The translations under genes were made by a program, and so were the position numbers. Below the pieces are notes generated by a model that was given only the letters and a program-made list of their open reading frames with translations, had not been told where the DNA came from and did not search any database. Below, piece by piece: positions 55,101-58,750 of a stretch of 64,000 nt of DNA. Location: positions 744,001 through 808,000 of the forward strand of contig JAQJVL010000152.1 in the NCBI GenBank assembly GCA_035578905.1, in the 5' to 3' direction. This DNA is from Stictocephala bisonia (Eukaryota > Arthropoda > Insecta > Hemiptera > Membracidae). The stretch's first letter is position 1. Each line of letters begins with the position of its first letter.

Positions 55101-57413
55101 AAATGATCCTACCCCCACTGTGGTATAGACCCTCCTGCCAACCGATACACATACTGCGGTATTGACACACCCACCCATACACATACTGCGGTATTGACAC
55201 ACCTACCAACCCATACAAGTACTGTGATATTGATTTCTATTAATTTTTTAAAAAGTTGTGATATATTTGAAAAATGTAAAAGTAATGTAACCGTAAAAGG
55301 GTCTAAAAGTCATGTTATATTAATAAAAATATTAAATGATCTCCTGTCACAAAGCTAAATCTAAGCCATTCAAGACCTGCCTCATTGACTCATTTATGCA
55401 AGCTAATCCCTCCGTAAAAGAGCGCATAGATCTCTCTATAACTGTGTGATCCATTGTTTGAATAGACTCCCCTCAATCACAGGACTGATCTAGTGTCAGT
55501 CCTAATTCATATTTTCAATAGTTACATCTGCCCATGCCAGTTCAGAAGCAATTCAACAGTGTCCTTTAACAAGGGAGGTTCATCCTACCTTAAATTGTGT
55601 TATATGCAATGGCACAGCTAGTTTTGGGTGAAACATTTGATCTGCTCTGCTGGAAAGTTGAACGTAGAGGTGGGTTTCATAATTTTAAGTGACCGTTCTG
55701 ATGTAAAAGATCCTGCGTAATGGGGAGGTAGAGCATTCAAGATCTTAATAAATTATTAAAGTAGAGCTTCCTGACATCCTATCTCTAAAAGAGCTATATT
55801 ACACAGCACTGGGACCTAAGGAAGTATAGGTTCGTACAGAGTACCGTACAGCTTTAAAGTTGTGCTATGGATGCGAACAACACCACCCTCCAGTACATAG
55901 ATTACGTAAATTATTCATTTCATGCTCTTAATGCAGTAGCCATGATGGTATTATCCCTTCCAATGTACATCCACCGTTCTTTCTGCTATTTCCTGCAAGA
56001 GCCACTTCATCACTCATGTACTGAACTATACTATGCCTTTAAGTATATCTTGGTTATTAATTACGTTTTCTACAAAATTATAAAATCTCTTCCCTTCTAA
56101 CCAGAGATGTACAGTGGTGTGACCCTCTCCCACCCATATGGTGTTATCTTGCCTCCCATATATAAGTATAGTGGTGTAACCCTCCCTCCCATCCATATAA
56201 CTACTGTGGTGTGATCTTCCTTCCCACCCATATAAATATAGTGGTGTGACGTTCCCTCCCCCCATATTAGTACAGTAATACGATCTTCCCTCCCACCCGT
56301 AAAAGTATAGTGGTGTGACCTTCCCTCCCACTCATATAATTATAGTAATGTAACCGTCCCACCTATCCAAATAAGTATAATGGTGTGACTCTCCCTTTCA
56401 CCCATTTTAGTAAAGTGCTGTGGTCCTCCCTCCCTATATAAGTATTGTTGTATGGCTCTCCCTCCCACCCATATAAATATAGTGGTGTGGCCGTCCCTCC
56501 CACCCAAATAAGCATAGTGATGTGACCCTTCCACCCATATTAGTACAGTACTGTGATTCTTCCTCCCGTCTATATAAGTATAGTGATATGATCCTTACTC
56601 CCACCCATATTACTACAGTGGTGTGACCCTTCCTTTCATCCATGTAAGTATAGTGTTGTGATCCTCCCTCCCATCTATATTAGTACAGTGGTGTTACCCT
56701 CCCTCCTACCCATATAAGTATAGTGGTGTGACCCTCCCTCCTACCCATATAAGTACAGTGGTGTGACCCTCCCTCCTACTCATATAAGTATAGTGATCCT
56801 CCCTCCCATCTATATTAGTACAGTGGTGTGACCCTCCCTCCTACCCATATAAGTATAGTGGTGTGACCCTCCCTCCTACCCATATAAGTACAGTGGTGTG
56901 ACCCTCCCTCCTACCCATATAAGTACAGTGGTGTGACCCTCCCTCCTACCCATATAAGTATAGTGTTGTGATCCTCCCTCCCATCTATATTAGTACAGTG
57001 GTGTGACCCTCCCTCCTACCCATATAAGTACAGTGGTGTGACCCTCCCTCCTACCCATATAAGTATAGTAGTGTGACCCTCCCTCTTACCCATATAAGTA
57101 TAGTGGTGTGATCCTCCCTTCCACCCATATAAGTATAGTGGTGTGACCCTCCCTCCCACCCATATAAGTACAGTGGTGTGATGGGAGGGAAAACACTTGG
57201 TTTACCATATCTAAGGATGTAAGGGTCAGCTGAAAGGTACATGATATTGTGTTGTATAATTTTGAATTTAAGATCGTGAGATTTTTCTAGATTGGTAGTG
57301 TAACAGCACCAAGGAAAATAATTGATATGGAGGTAGTAGAAACGCCAAACATTGATGCTAATGCAAAACCACCAGAAAAAAAGTCAAAGCAACAACTGAT
57401 AGAAATTGAAGAG
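10033..57413 (+). CDS. Pat1: Pat1 (PATL1) mRNA-decapping scaffold, partial, 13 confident exons
   Basis: PAT1 proteins bridge the deadenylated mRNA 3' end (Lsm1-7, CCR4-NOT) to the decapping enzyme DCP1/DCP2 and the helicase DDX6 in cytoplasmic P-bodies. Identification rests on several blocks in the right order. An EETFG motif (yeast DETF, Dhh1/DDX6 binding) is followed by a WEEGYEKV segment (human WQEAHERL) and LSERVASVILDDE (human LAERLSKMVIENE). Then come SIWK and TVAEVEAKM segments, DEYAGLMSPQEKQWLQSIQ, DDYYF, and finally FENSLGKLQ joined to IGSVTAPRKIID (human FEGSLGKL..SVNNPRKMID). Join: 10033-10105, 12603-12664, 15513-15560, 17045-17125, 23760-23828, 31306-31716, 37088-37213, 42381-42485, 43326-43503, 44963-45123, 48914-49060, 53681-53809, 57291-57413. 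The frame is open throughout. The N-terminus and PatC domain are not in the window. Confidence 0.9.
10106..12602 (+). other. Pat1: Intron, no recognisable element
   Basis: Anonymous AT-rich DNA. It contains a pure run of 27 A at 12404-12430, possibly an old retroposon tail. The GC-richer stretch 10740-11500 has no open frame I recognise. Confidence 0.5.
12603..12664 (+). CDS. Pat1: Pat1 exon b
   Basis: 62 nt, phase 1 in and phase 0 out; acceptor TTTTTAG, donor GTAAGG. Together with the last base of exon a it reads NWEEGYEKVSSDLEKVS then IDYE. It aligns with the conserved W-x-E-A-H-E-R-L segment of animal PATL1. The continuous phase across the 2.5-kb intron supports the model. Confidence 0.85.
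12800..13150. repeat. Degenerate minisatellite, about seven units of 50-75 bp
   Basis: Repeating block GGGCCACTAATAGTC followed by TACGTGTGTTGGCTA and ACAATGCCAAGG. Units start near 12802, 12852, 12927, 12978, 13028, 13081 and 13139. Intronic. Confidence 0.7.
13881..14909. mobile_element. piggyBac-like non-autonomous element
   Basis: TTAA at 13877-13880 and 14910-13913+1000 (that is 14910-14913) flank a 1.03-kb unit. Its ends are CCCTTTTAG (13881-13889) and the reverse complement CTAAAAGGG (14901-14909). TTAA targets and CCCT ends are piggyBac hallmarks. Near the left end is a GC-rich palindromic stretch (GCGGGCAATCGCCCGC, about 13978-13993). No transposase is seen. Confidence 0.75.
15513..15560 (+). 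CDS. Pat1: Pat1 exon c
   Basis: 48 nt, phase 0 on both sides; acceptor TTTTTTTCAG, donor GTATTT. It encodes NNKLSERVASVILDDE, matching the LAERLSKMVIENE helix of vertebrate PATL1. Confidence 0.85.
15561..16730 (+). other. Pat1: Intron sequence with a 38-bp palindrome
   Basis: AT-rich. The only structure seen is a perfect 38-bp palindrome at 16208-16245 (arms TTGGTATTTAAGCAACTAT) and two copies of TTAGTTATAATTTTTCAAA just upstream. Confidence 0.7.
16734..16955 (+). mobile_element. tRNA-derived SINE
   Basis: The head contains RNA polymerase III box A (TGGCCGAGCGG, about 16737-16747) and a perfect box B (GGTTCGAATCC, about 16789-16799), then a tRNA-unrelated body and a short A/TA-rich tail. 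Sequences on either side of the tRNA-like part do not form an acceptor stem, so this is a SINE rather than a functional tRNA gene. The box A form is that of a class II (Ser/Leu) tRNA. Confidence 0.75.
17045..17125 (+). CDS. Pat1: Pat1 exon d
   Basis: 81 nt, phase 0 on both sides; acceptor TTTTTTTAAG, donor GTAAG. It encodes GDDPLRPTRTSSSVSTVPLW then DVNRSSK. The join DDE|GDDP recreates the acidic ENELEDP-type segment of vertebrate PATL1, followed by a serine-rich linker. Confidence 0.8.
17540..18460 (+). pseudogene. Possible LINE ORF1 relic (coiled coil plus SGNH-like segment), split by a pogo-like element
   Basis: Downstream of 17640 a frame reads LAEANARIEELALELDQM, a coiled-coil-like stretch. 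After the insertion at 17803-18065 another frame reads VITDSFERDYGPIL, resembling the GDS block of SGNH esterase domains carried by some insect LINE first ORFs. There are many stops. This is a weak call, made by analogy with the clearer relic at 39900-42330. Confidence 0.3.
17803..18065. mobile_element. Short pogo-like MITE
   Basis: A 263-bp unit whose ends CAGTAAAAACTCACTAACTC (17803-17822) and the reverse complement at 18043-18065 agree at all but one position over 23 bp. A TA dinucleotide precedes the left end. CAGT ends with TA targets are typical of the pogo/Tigger group. Confidence 0.75.
18066..19714 (+). other. Pat1: Intron sequence, mostly anonymous
   Basis: Apart from the possible ORF1 relic up to about 18460, nothing is recognised. 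A CCCTTTCCAC piggyBac-type end follows ATAA at 19553 and may be an alternative left boundary for the next element. Confidence 0.5.
19719..20374. mobile_element. piggyBac-like MITE
   Basis: TTAA at 19715-19718 and 20375-20378 flank ends CCCTTTGCACGC (left) and GCGTGGAAAGGG (right), which match at 11 of 12 positions when reversed. The motif CGAGAAATCCCGTAATACGCG occurs twice (about 20101 and 20344), with a variant near 20303, a subterminal repeat. Confidence 0.7.
20938..21078 (-). CDS. Short acidic ORF, possible truncated piggyBac-type N-terminus
   Basis: 46 codons starting MDEDDGSSILPNYGSG and ending YDEDLLSNLLSN. piggyBac transposases begin with an acidic, low-complexity segment of this kind. 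A piggyBac-type end (AGTAGGG then TTAA, 21568-21578) lies 0.5 kb upstream on this strand. No DDD catalytic region follows. It may be a dead transposase start or chance. Confidence 0.3.
   Translation of the reverse strand: MDEDDGSSILPNYGSGDRIVSISNLSDDGITSLLYDEDLLSNLLSN
22761..22915 (+). mobile_element. tRNA-derived SINE (second family member)
   Basis: Box A-like TTGCCAGCGTGGTCTAAGG (about 22765) and box B-like AGTTTGAATCC (about 22811), followed by a body ending near GAGTGAAG. The head resembles the one at 16734 in the GGTCTAAGG stretch, but the body differs. Confidence 0.6.
23760..23828 (+). CDS. Pat1: Pat1 exon e
   Basis: 69 nt, phase 0 on both sides; acceptor ATTTTATAG, donor GTTAGA. It encodes PHRPLGVFLFHTNSIWKDHS then GDQ. 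The NSIWK segment resembles SSIWD of vertebrate PATL1. The splice sites and following intron start (GTTAGAATT) resemble those of the exons at 31306 and 37088. Confidence 0.75.
23863..24841. mobile_element. piggyBac-like element in the intron after exon e
   Basis: TTAA (23859-23862) and TTGA (24842-24845) flank ends CCCTCTCCTGTAC and GTACAGGAGAGGG, perfect 13-bp inverted repeats. The unit is 979 bp with no transposase. It starts only 34 bp after the donor of exon e. Confidence 0.75.
25441..26074. mobile_element. pogo-like MITE
   Basis: TA at 25439-25440 and 26075-26076. Ends are CAGTAGACTCTCCTAACCGG and, reversed from the right, CAGTAGACTCTGTCTTAACC. The unit is 634 bp with no transposase and runs of CCGG-type repeats near both ends. 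Confidence 0.75.
26764..27290 (+). pseudogene. 5'-truncated LINE relic, RT C-terminal region
   Basis: A frame reads KKKYYALFETHLSYGIAI, then LQPMDSCREGFKELRILTVV, NYNTRHAANFKLP and KLYNLLPAEIKT, and ends in EEFLQGDN. This is the order of conserved blocks in the connection and C-terminal part of Jockey/CR1-type reverse transcriptases. There are several frameshifts and stops. Everything upstream is missing. Confidence 0.7.
27560..28460 (+). pseudogene. LINE relic, end of endonuclease through RT
   Basis: Near 27607 NDHHLSIL resembles the SDHH end of an APE-type endonuclease. A lysine-rich linker follows. From 28100 the RT order appears with stops and frameshifts: DFKRAHDSIN, then LLTNSKAKVIFMGE, a broken copy of the TGIRQGDGISP block, and an A-F-A-D-N segment near 28425 where FADD is expected. 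It is old and not functional. The clade is uncertain (RTE-like). Confidence 0.6.
28461..30435 (+). other. Pat1: Intron sequence, no recognisable element
   Basis: Anonymous DNA with a (TA)n tract at about 29207-29226 and a GC-richer patch at 28770-28890. No supported gene was found. Confidence 0.5.
30436..31186. mobile_element. pogo-like MITE with internal inverted repeat
   Basis: TA at 30434-30435 and 31187-31188. Ends are CAGTAGAGTCCCGCTAATC and, reversed, CAGTGGAGTCCCGATAATC. Inside, GCCATGTTGGTTTTAATCCC (about 30678) recurs inverted near 31019-31040. The unit is 751 bp and non-coding. Confidence 0.8.
31306..31716 (+). CDS. Pat1: Pat1 exon f: ten 10-residue repeats
   Basis: 411 nt, phase 0 on both sides; acceptor GATTTTATAG, donor GTTAGA. 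It starts LDTNCQRPAINPSAGDSSSQ. Positions 31417-31716 are exactly ten tandem copies of a 30-bp unit coding for NPN(V/I)PVFPGQ with a few substitutions, and the last copy ends at the donor. The stretch is low complexity, rich in Asn and Pro. It is not conserved in vertebrate PATL1, whose corresponding linker is disordered and Pro-rich. The +1 frame is also open (starting near 31424), but only the frame used here is continuous with the neighbouring exons. Confidence 0.8.
31417..31716 (+). repeat. Pat1: 30-bp coding minisatellite, ten copies
   Basis: Consensus AATCCAAATATACCAGTTTT followed by TCCTGGACAG. All ten units keep the 30-bp length, so the reading frame is maintained. Substitutions are mainly I/V, F/Y and G to R, E or I. 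Confidence 0.95.
31768..32732. mobile_element. piggyBac-like element in the intron after exon f
   Basis: CTAA (31764-31767) and TTGA (32733-32736) flank ends CCCTCTCCCTAAT and ATTAGGGAGAGGG, perfect 13-bp inverted repeats. The unit is 965 bp. It is the same family, in the same relative position, as those after exons e and g. Confidence 0.75.
32942..33450 (-). pseudogene. pogo/Tigger transposase N-terminal relic (CENP-B type HTH)
   Basis: Read on the minus strand in shifting frames: SKLCTILKNEADTF (first helix-turn-helix), REAEFPDIEQ, then AESFAKALGHEKFQASSGWL and ENFKNRQNILF. The F-x-AS-x-GWLxxFKxR block is the signature of the CENP-B/Tigger DNA-binding domain. The DDE catalytic region is absent, and stops occur. 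It would bind the element's inverted ends. Confidence 0.75.
33775..33815 (-). ncRNA. Hammerhead-like core at the PLE 3' end
   Basis: Minus strand: stem I GGC, decayed core TTGAAAA (consensus CTGANGA), stem II GTCTA/TAGTC (one mismatch), intact GAA, helix III ACCAGT, cleavage residue C (GUC triplet), stem I GCC. Stem I is fully paired. Two core changes suggest it is now inactive. Hammerheads in PLE termini are established. Confidence 0.5.
34100..35310 (-). pseudogene. PLE polyprotein relic: RT and GIY-YIG endonuclease
   Basis: Upstream fragment LLSFDVENLFT lies near 35280 in a different frame. RT frame 34881-35234 carries the QRAGLAEGSPLSNISSEIFL block and the catalytic YVDD at residues 87-90 (about 34965-34976). 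Frame 34338-34685 ends with GVYKLNCESCKSFFICQ, the GIY-YIG module with its two zinc-binding-type cysteines; the G of the usual YIGQ is C here. Downstream SAYAEHLINTNHNY continues the endonuclease. There are frameshifts between blocks. The family primes reverse transcription at endonuclease-nicked chromosomal DNA. Confidence 0.75.
35905..36814 (-). mobile_element. mariner-type element relic
   Basis: Imperfect inverted ends TATATGAGGTATAGTCAAAA (35905) and, reversed from 36814, TATACGAGGTAGGGTCAAAA. Minus-strand fragments include ENMTKALKDISDNKFQKCLE and NNRRGKCCCSILKE, matching the C-terminus of mariner transposases, and upstream a decayed P-A-D-F-F-L catalytic block. It is about 0.9 kb, shorter than an intact 1.3-kb mariner, with many stops. 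Confidence 0.65.
37088..37213 (+). CDS. Pat1: Pat1 exon g
   Basis: 126 nt, phase 0 on both sides; acceptor TTTGTAG, donor GTTAGA. It starts LEPQGWMSPPFISSFFSIVW and ends NENLPTNPGQ. The NPGQ|GTTAGAAT end is nearly identical to the end of exon f, and SIVWTAH recalls SIWKDH of exon e, so these exons look like paralogous duplicates. No vertebrate counterpart is obvious. Confidence 0.7.
37266..37687. mobile_element. piggyBac-like element in the intron after exon g
   Basis: GTAA and TTTA flank ends CCCTCTCCC and GGGAGAGGG. The unit is 422 bp. Same family and same relative position (about 50 bp after the donor) as the elements after exons e and f. Confidence 0.6.
37688..38852 (+). other. Pat1: Intron sequence, no recognisable element
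   Basis: AT-rich; a GC-rich patch at 38625-38690 has no open frame. TTAACCCTAGAG at 38091 looks like a solitary piggyBac-type end. Confidence 0.45.
38853..39500. mobile_element. pogo-like MITE
   Basis: TA on both sides (38851-38852, 39501-39502). Ends are CAGTAGAACCTCGCTTATCC and, reversed, CAGTAGAGCCTCGTTATCTG. The unit is 648 bp and non-coding. Confidence 0.8.
39900..42330 (-). pseudogene. LINE relic with SGNH-esterase-like ORF1 segment
   Basis: On the minus strand from high to low coordinates, the segment around 41860-42000 reads VVVDGTNDI, then DSELIIMTTIPERFDYCTYD, and later HLNKRGKTKLAFLI. These are the GTNDI, TIPxRxD and HLNxxGK blocks of SGNH hydrolase domains found in the first ORF of some LINEs. 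Frame 40583-40831 is a lysine-rich endonuclease-to-RT linker. Near 40000-40300 fragments correspond to the early RT, including ITLLYK and an L-P-K-I-L-E-R block. Heavily decayed; the endonuclease is largely missing. Confidence 0.55.
42381..42485 (+). CDS. Pat1: Pat1 exon h
   Basis: 105 nt, phase 0 on both sides; acceptor TTATTTTAG, donor GTTTGT. It encodes VFTVAEVEAKMRREAEVQND then SAAVREHPANVQNRG. The TVxEVEA segment corresponds to the TVSVLEYAL region of vertebrate PATL1, a short conserved motif in the otherwise disordered linker. Confidence 0.85.
42486..43325 (+). other. Pat1: Intron sequence
   Basis: A solitary piggyBac-type end TTAACCCTTCGAGCGC lies at about 42535. Nothing else was recognised. 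Confidence 0.5.
43326..43503 (+). CDS. Pat1: Pat1 exon i, Pro/His/Arg-rich linker
   Basis: 178 nt, phase 0 in and phase 1 out; acceptor TGATTTCAG, donor GTACAT. It starts AINRTANTPRTPNNATQNSR and ends PPQQRHL. It is rich in Pro, Arg, Asn and Gln, like the disordered middle of PAT1 proteins that drives P-body association. The minus-strand open frames over this exon are shadows. Confidence 0.85.
43504..44962 (+). other. Pat1: Intron sequence, no recognisable element
   Basis: AT-rich; a short TTCGGTTCCGGTTGAG-type run near 44020 was noticed but not assigned. Confidence 0.5.
44963..45123 (+). CDS. Pat1: Pat1 exon j, Pro/Asn/His-rich linker
   Basis: 161 nt, phase 1 in and phase 0 out; acceptor TTGTTTTAG, donor GTAACA. 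With the last base of exon i it starts GQMNNRPFFDPRQNHPRMRR and ends ERFPSYFNQQ. The phase match to exon i confirms the join. It contains a His cluster and several P-x-P-like runs. Confidence 0.85.
45387..45419 (+). CDS. Pat1: Candidate 33-nt Pat1 exon with a transposon-derived donor
   Basis: Acceptor GTATATTTTAG, donor GTAAGC, phase 0 on both sides; would encode VGCKSPINPGM. The last 10 bases and the donor coincide with the left end of a piggyBac-like MITE that begins at 45410. It could be an exonised alternative exon or a false match. It can be skipped without changing the frame. Confidence 0.35.
45410..45988. mobile_element. piggyBac-like MITE
   Basis: TTAA (45406-45409) and TTAG (45989-45992) flank ends TCCTGGAATGGTAAGC and GCTTACCATTCCAGGG. 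The reversed ends agree at 15 of 16 positions. 579 bp, non-coding. Confidence 0.75.
46050..46700 (+). repeat. Diverged duplicate of the 48600-49330 segment
   Basis: Collinear with 48600-49330: shared landmarks include GATGATGTTCA, TTGATGTAGTAAAAT, AAAAGCTAACA, TTTAAGCATC, the exon region, TTTAAACATAAAG, CAACTCATCAATTTACGAG and CAGTTTTAAAAGT. The LINE at 46805-48490 now separates the two copies. Confidence 0.8.
46303..46425 (+). pseudogene. Dead duplicate of Pat1 exon k
   Basis: It begins GATTTAATATGCCAG like the functional exon at 48914 and ends AGATGACTACTACTTTTT. It has lost the reading frame (in-frame TAA after NYAD), has internal deletions, and lacks both the AG acceptor context and the GTAAGT donor (TTTAAGATTT instead). 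It is a relic of a tandem exon duplication. Confidence 0.8.
46931..48034 (+). CDS. LINE reverse transcriptase, C-terminal 367 residues
   Basis: An open frame continuous with upstream ATGIFVDFSKAFDL from about 46888. Visible RT blocks: GVSLDWFKSFLVGR (residues 18-31), GVPQGSVLSATLF (50-62) and catalytic FADD (81-84). Next comes KYLGITID, then the C-terminal region with QSRLIYGIELWGSAY. The C-terminus and stop are intact, and the N-terminal endonuclease is absent. It synthesises cDNA at the nicked target in intact relatives; this truncated copy cannot act alone. Jockey/CR1-group placement is by motif style only. Confidence 0.85.
   Translation: MVNHSILLKKLYAAGIRGVSLDWFKSFLVGRTQKVRIENILSESKTLDVGVPQGSVLSATLFIIFINDLLQVPFSGIVSAFADDISIRYSDSNWINIWDKLNSDLKLLNQWCSTNKMVVNAEKTKFINFDLKKFSFDDSLQFHIINGCDGSVALCNCPRIDQVCHIKYLGITIDESISWKNHISQLQNQLRKNIRKFYFLRNLVNEDLLRVLYFALIQSRLIYGIELWGSAYDVTLKPLEIIQKHFIRIIAFKNKRDRSLPLFQSLNILPLKYLFVFKVLKIFYVISGNRSIIGPPHLTRSIAQGLLKRPKVNKTNFKNSFIFLGPKIYNLLPKNIKLCRNVEQFTQKIKTWLFGKTQIRDLLEVVT
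48413..48490 (+). repeat. (ATTCTT)13 microsatellite
   Basis: 78 bp of exact hexamer at the LINE 3' end. Confidence 0.97.
48914..49060 (+). CDS. Pat1: Pat1 exon k: DEYAGLM...DDYYF block
   Basis: 147 nt, phase 0 on both sides; donor TTTTTT|GTAAGT. It encodes QRGFNMPASSQPVDEYAGLM, SPQEKQWLQSIQAMQL and QDDYYFF. It matches the most conserved central block of animal PATL1 (DPYANLMxxREKDW...IQMMQL...DDFYYQ). The acceptor is the tandem TAGCAG at 48911-48916, so splicing may start at 48914 or 48917, adding or removing one Gln. Confidence 0.92.
50233..50661 (-). pseudogene. 3' end of a LINE: RT C-terminal region
   Basis: Minus strand, 142 residues: MKVLKLYGSETWILNKKEEK, VLRKIYGPTYDQGEWR, VKSRRLRWAGHVLRRR. 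These blocks (YGSETW, FExKxLRxIYGP, RLRWAGHVxR) characterise the C-terminus of a widespread arthropod LINE group. The frame is intact to its stop, but the RT core and endonuclease are missing: a 5'-truncated copy. Confidence 0.8.
50775..51020. repeat. Degenerate satellite-like repeat, period about 50 bp
   Basis: About five units of the type ACATCAAAACCATTATATTA then AATTGTATCAGATCTATATT. A further unit of the same family lies at 53540-53600, so the DNA between was inserted into the array. Confidence 0.55.
51024..51104. repeat. piggyBac-type end with two GC-rich hairpins
   Basis: TTAACCCTTTCGATGCC is followed by a perfect 26-bp palindrome (CCGCTGTCCGATA and its complement, about 51039-51064) and by GCGGTCCGA/TCGGACCGC around a TATT loop (51083-51104). 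No matching right end was found. Confidence 0.6.
51590..53222 (+). pseudogene. DUF4371-type hAT transposase relic
   Basis: A GC-rich left region (CCAAGCCTTGGGGGCCCGGG, about 51640) is typical of hAT ends. Fragments: DWKHFLEWKTHQ (51840), NDLQQMIKCEATKLKAILQR (51915), CCRAQDYDNGSNMRGHTSG (52470), SSCEAHSLNRVGV (52570), FYSLFSSSPGHWELL (52660) and FSGLDFIMTDLNIRF (53190). The order matches ZMYM1-like, DUF4371 hAT transposases. There are many frameshifts, and the C-terminal dimerisation block is missing because a SINE begins at 53223. Confidence 0.7.
53223..53385 (+). mobile_element. tRNA-derived SINE (third family)
   Basis: Box A TGGCTCAGTGG (about 53233), decayed box B near 53277, then a body TATATCAAGATAACGA...CTGGGAGATAACTCATGCTG and AACATGATAAAAGTCC. 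A second copy in reverse lies at 62128-62225 and keeps a better box B (GGTTCAAACC). Two copies with a shared body support a real SINE family. Confidence 0.7.
53681..53809 (+). CDS. Pat1: Pat1 exon l: ...FENSLGKLQ
   Basis: 129 nt, phase 0 on both sides; acceptor AATATTGTAG, donor GTAAGT. It starts MYNQNKQGNMSRKLGSFNVP and ends YTPQQFENSLGKLQ. The Y-x-P-x-QFExSLGKL block is diagnostic of PAT1 and precedes the region that leads into PatC. Confidence 0.92.
53979..54346. repeat. Two-unit tandem duplication, about 190 bp
   Basis: CATGGTTATggGG...ATTGAAATACTTTGGCGGAA, ACTTCAAAATGTTG and AAATGCTCAATTT recur in the same order in the two units (53979-54157 and 54169-54346), diverged by point changes. 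Confidence 0.7.
54723..54747. repeat. (TG)12 microsatellite
   Basis: Pure TG run. Confidence 0.95.
55067..55230. repeat. Short array related to the large minisatellite
   Basis: Four to five units of the type CACCCATACACATACTGCGG followed by TATTGACA. They resemble the 35-bp units at 56103-57180 in the CCACCCATA...GTACTGTGGT part. Confidence 0.6.
56103..57180. repeat. 35-bp minisatellite, about 30 units
   Basis: Consensus CCCATATAAGTATAGTGGTG followed by TGACCCTCCCTCCTA, exact period 35 in the right half. A variant pair (TGTTGTGATCCTCCC then CATCTATATTAGTACAG) recurs near 56655, 56790 and 56970, so there is higher-order structure. The left half is more diverged. The minus-strand open frames over it are by-products. 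The array ends 110 bp before exon m. Confidence 0.95.
57291..57413 (+). CDS. Pat1: Pat1 exon m: PRKxID block
   Basis: 123 nt, phase 0 on both sides; acceptor TTTTTCTAG, donor GTAATT. It starts IGSVTAPRKIIDMEVVE and ends KKSKQQLIEIEE. It continues the SLGKL block (vertebrate SSVNNPRKMIDAVV) and ends in the IE helix that leads to the PatC helical repeat, whose exons lie further right. Confidence 0.9.
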
Positions 57414-57934
57414 GTAATTGTAATTTTAAGTGTTAGTTATTGCCACAGAAAAAAAGCAGATACAGAAGCCCCACGTAACCTCAAAATTTGCTAATAACAA
57501 ATTTCTTAACTCACAGACCAGGTAACATGCAGTGCTACTAGTAAAATCAACCAAGCCCTTTACACATTTATTTATTTAATTCCTTTACATAGGTTGAAGC
57601 ATATCATATTTACAGATGTTGACATAAGCATTTCATATAAAAGCTTTGACAGTGAAGCAAAGCTATAATATTACTGTTAATAACAATGACCATATGCTTG
57701 CAGTAAGAGTACTTCATGTATACACCATTATTTGAATTGACTTAATGAGAAACAGGAATACTCTTGACAAGGCGTGGCTGGGCCTTCCAGCTGCCTAGTA
57801 CTTTTACGTGTTACCTAGGTAGGGTCGGTAGTACAGAACTTCTGTGAAAGTACACACAAGATGATAATAATGAATGCTTCTAAATAATGTAGAATATCTT
57901 AAATAAATTGAAATCTAATTGATGTACTATGCAG

Positions 57935-58750
57935 GGTGGTCAACTCAAGGTGGCCACAATTGGGACCTCAAAAAGTACAAATTTTACAGCAAACTTTAAT
58001 TGGGGAATTTTCCCTCATTTTTTATCTCATTAAAATTATATAATTCAAATGTTTAAATTTGGTTGTTATTTTCCAATATGGCGGTCACCATATTGGAACC
58101 AAGTTTTTAAAAATAAATAAAATTGGTTTTGTTTCTTTGAAATTCTGGGAAAAATAAGGTAAAACATGAGGTCAATATAAAATGAACATTTTGCAACAAT
58201 GAAACATTATTGTCTAGCAACACGGATATTGTTGATAACTGTATTCGTTTATTACTTACCGTGTTTGCACTAACACTATGCACAGTTGTTGCATTAACAA
58301 GGTTTTTAAATATTTTATTCATAAAATAAAGTATTTGTGAAACTACAATAGCTTTTTAACATTCAATTAAATAAAAGTAATGCACTCCGAGTTAAGCTTT
58401 ATTATCTGTAAATGGTAAATATTTGTAAAATGGCCCCTTTAATACTTGTTGAAATTATAATATTTTTAATTTTCAGCGCTCCTAGCAGCTAAACCGATAA
58501 GTATACTAAAATAATAACAGGAGTAAAAAAAAGTCTTAGAATTACGAGTAAAAAAAATCCACCATAAGAAATAGAGGTTCCCTTAAGAAATATCAAAGTT
58601 GACCACCATTGGAAAATGGCAACCAAATTTAAACATTTGAATTATGTAATTTTAATGAGCACAAAAATGAGGCGAAGTTCCCCATTTAAAGTTTGTTGTA
58701 AAATTTGTATTTTTTGAGATCCCAATTATGGCCACCTGAGTTTGATCACC
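57935..58750. mobile_element. Element with about 150-bp terminal inverted repeats
   Basis: Left arm from GGTGGTCAACTCAAGGTGGC (57935) through AATTTGGTTG (about 58065), and right arm from about 58605 to 58750, are reverse complements with scattered differences (shared CAAATTTTACA, ATAATTCAAATGTTTAAA). A third, inner TTGGTTGC/TTCCAAT-type block continues the symmetry, and CCAATATGG/CCATATTGG at 58073-58096 is a small palindrome. No coding or clear target duplication. Confidence 0.75.

Noticed and set aside
56026..57242. Minus-strand Gly/Tyr-rich ORFs with HTTILIWVGG-type repeats
   Set aside because: They are by-products of a 35-bp repeat lacking stops in some frames. They break wherever the repeat varies and have no splice or start context.
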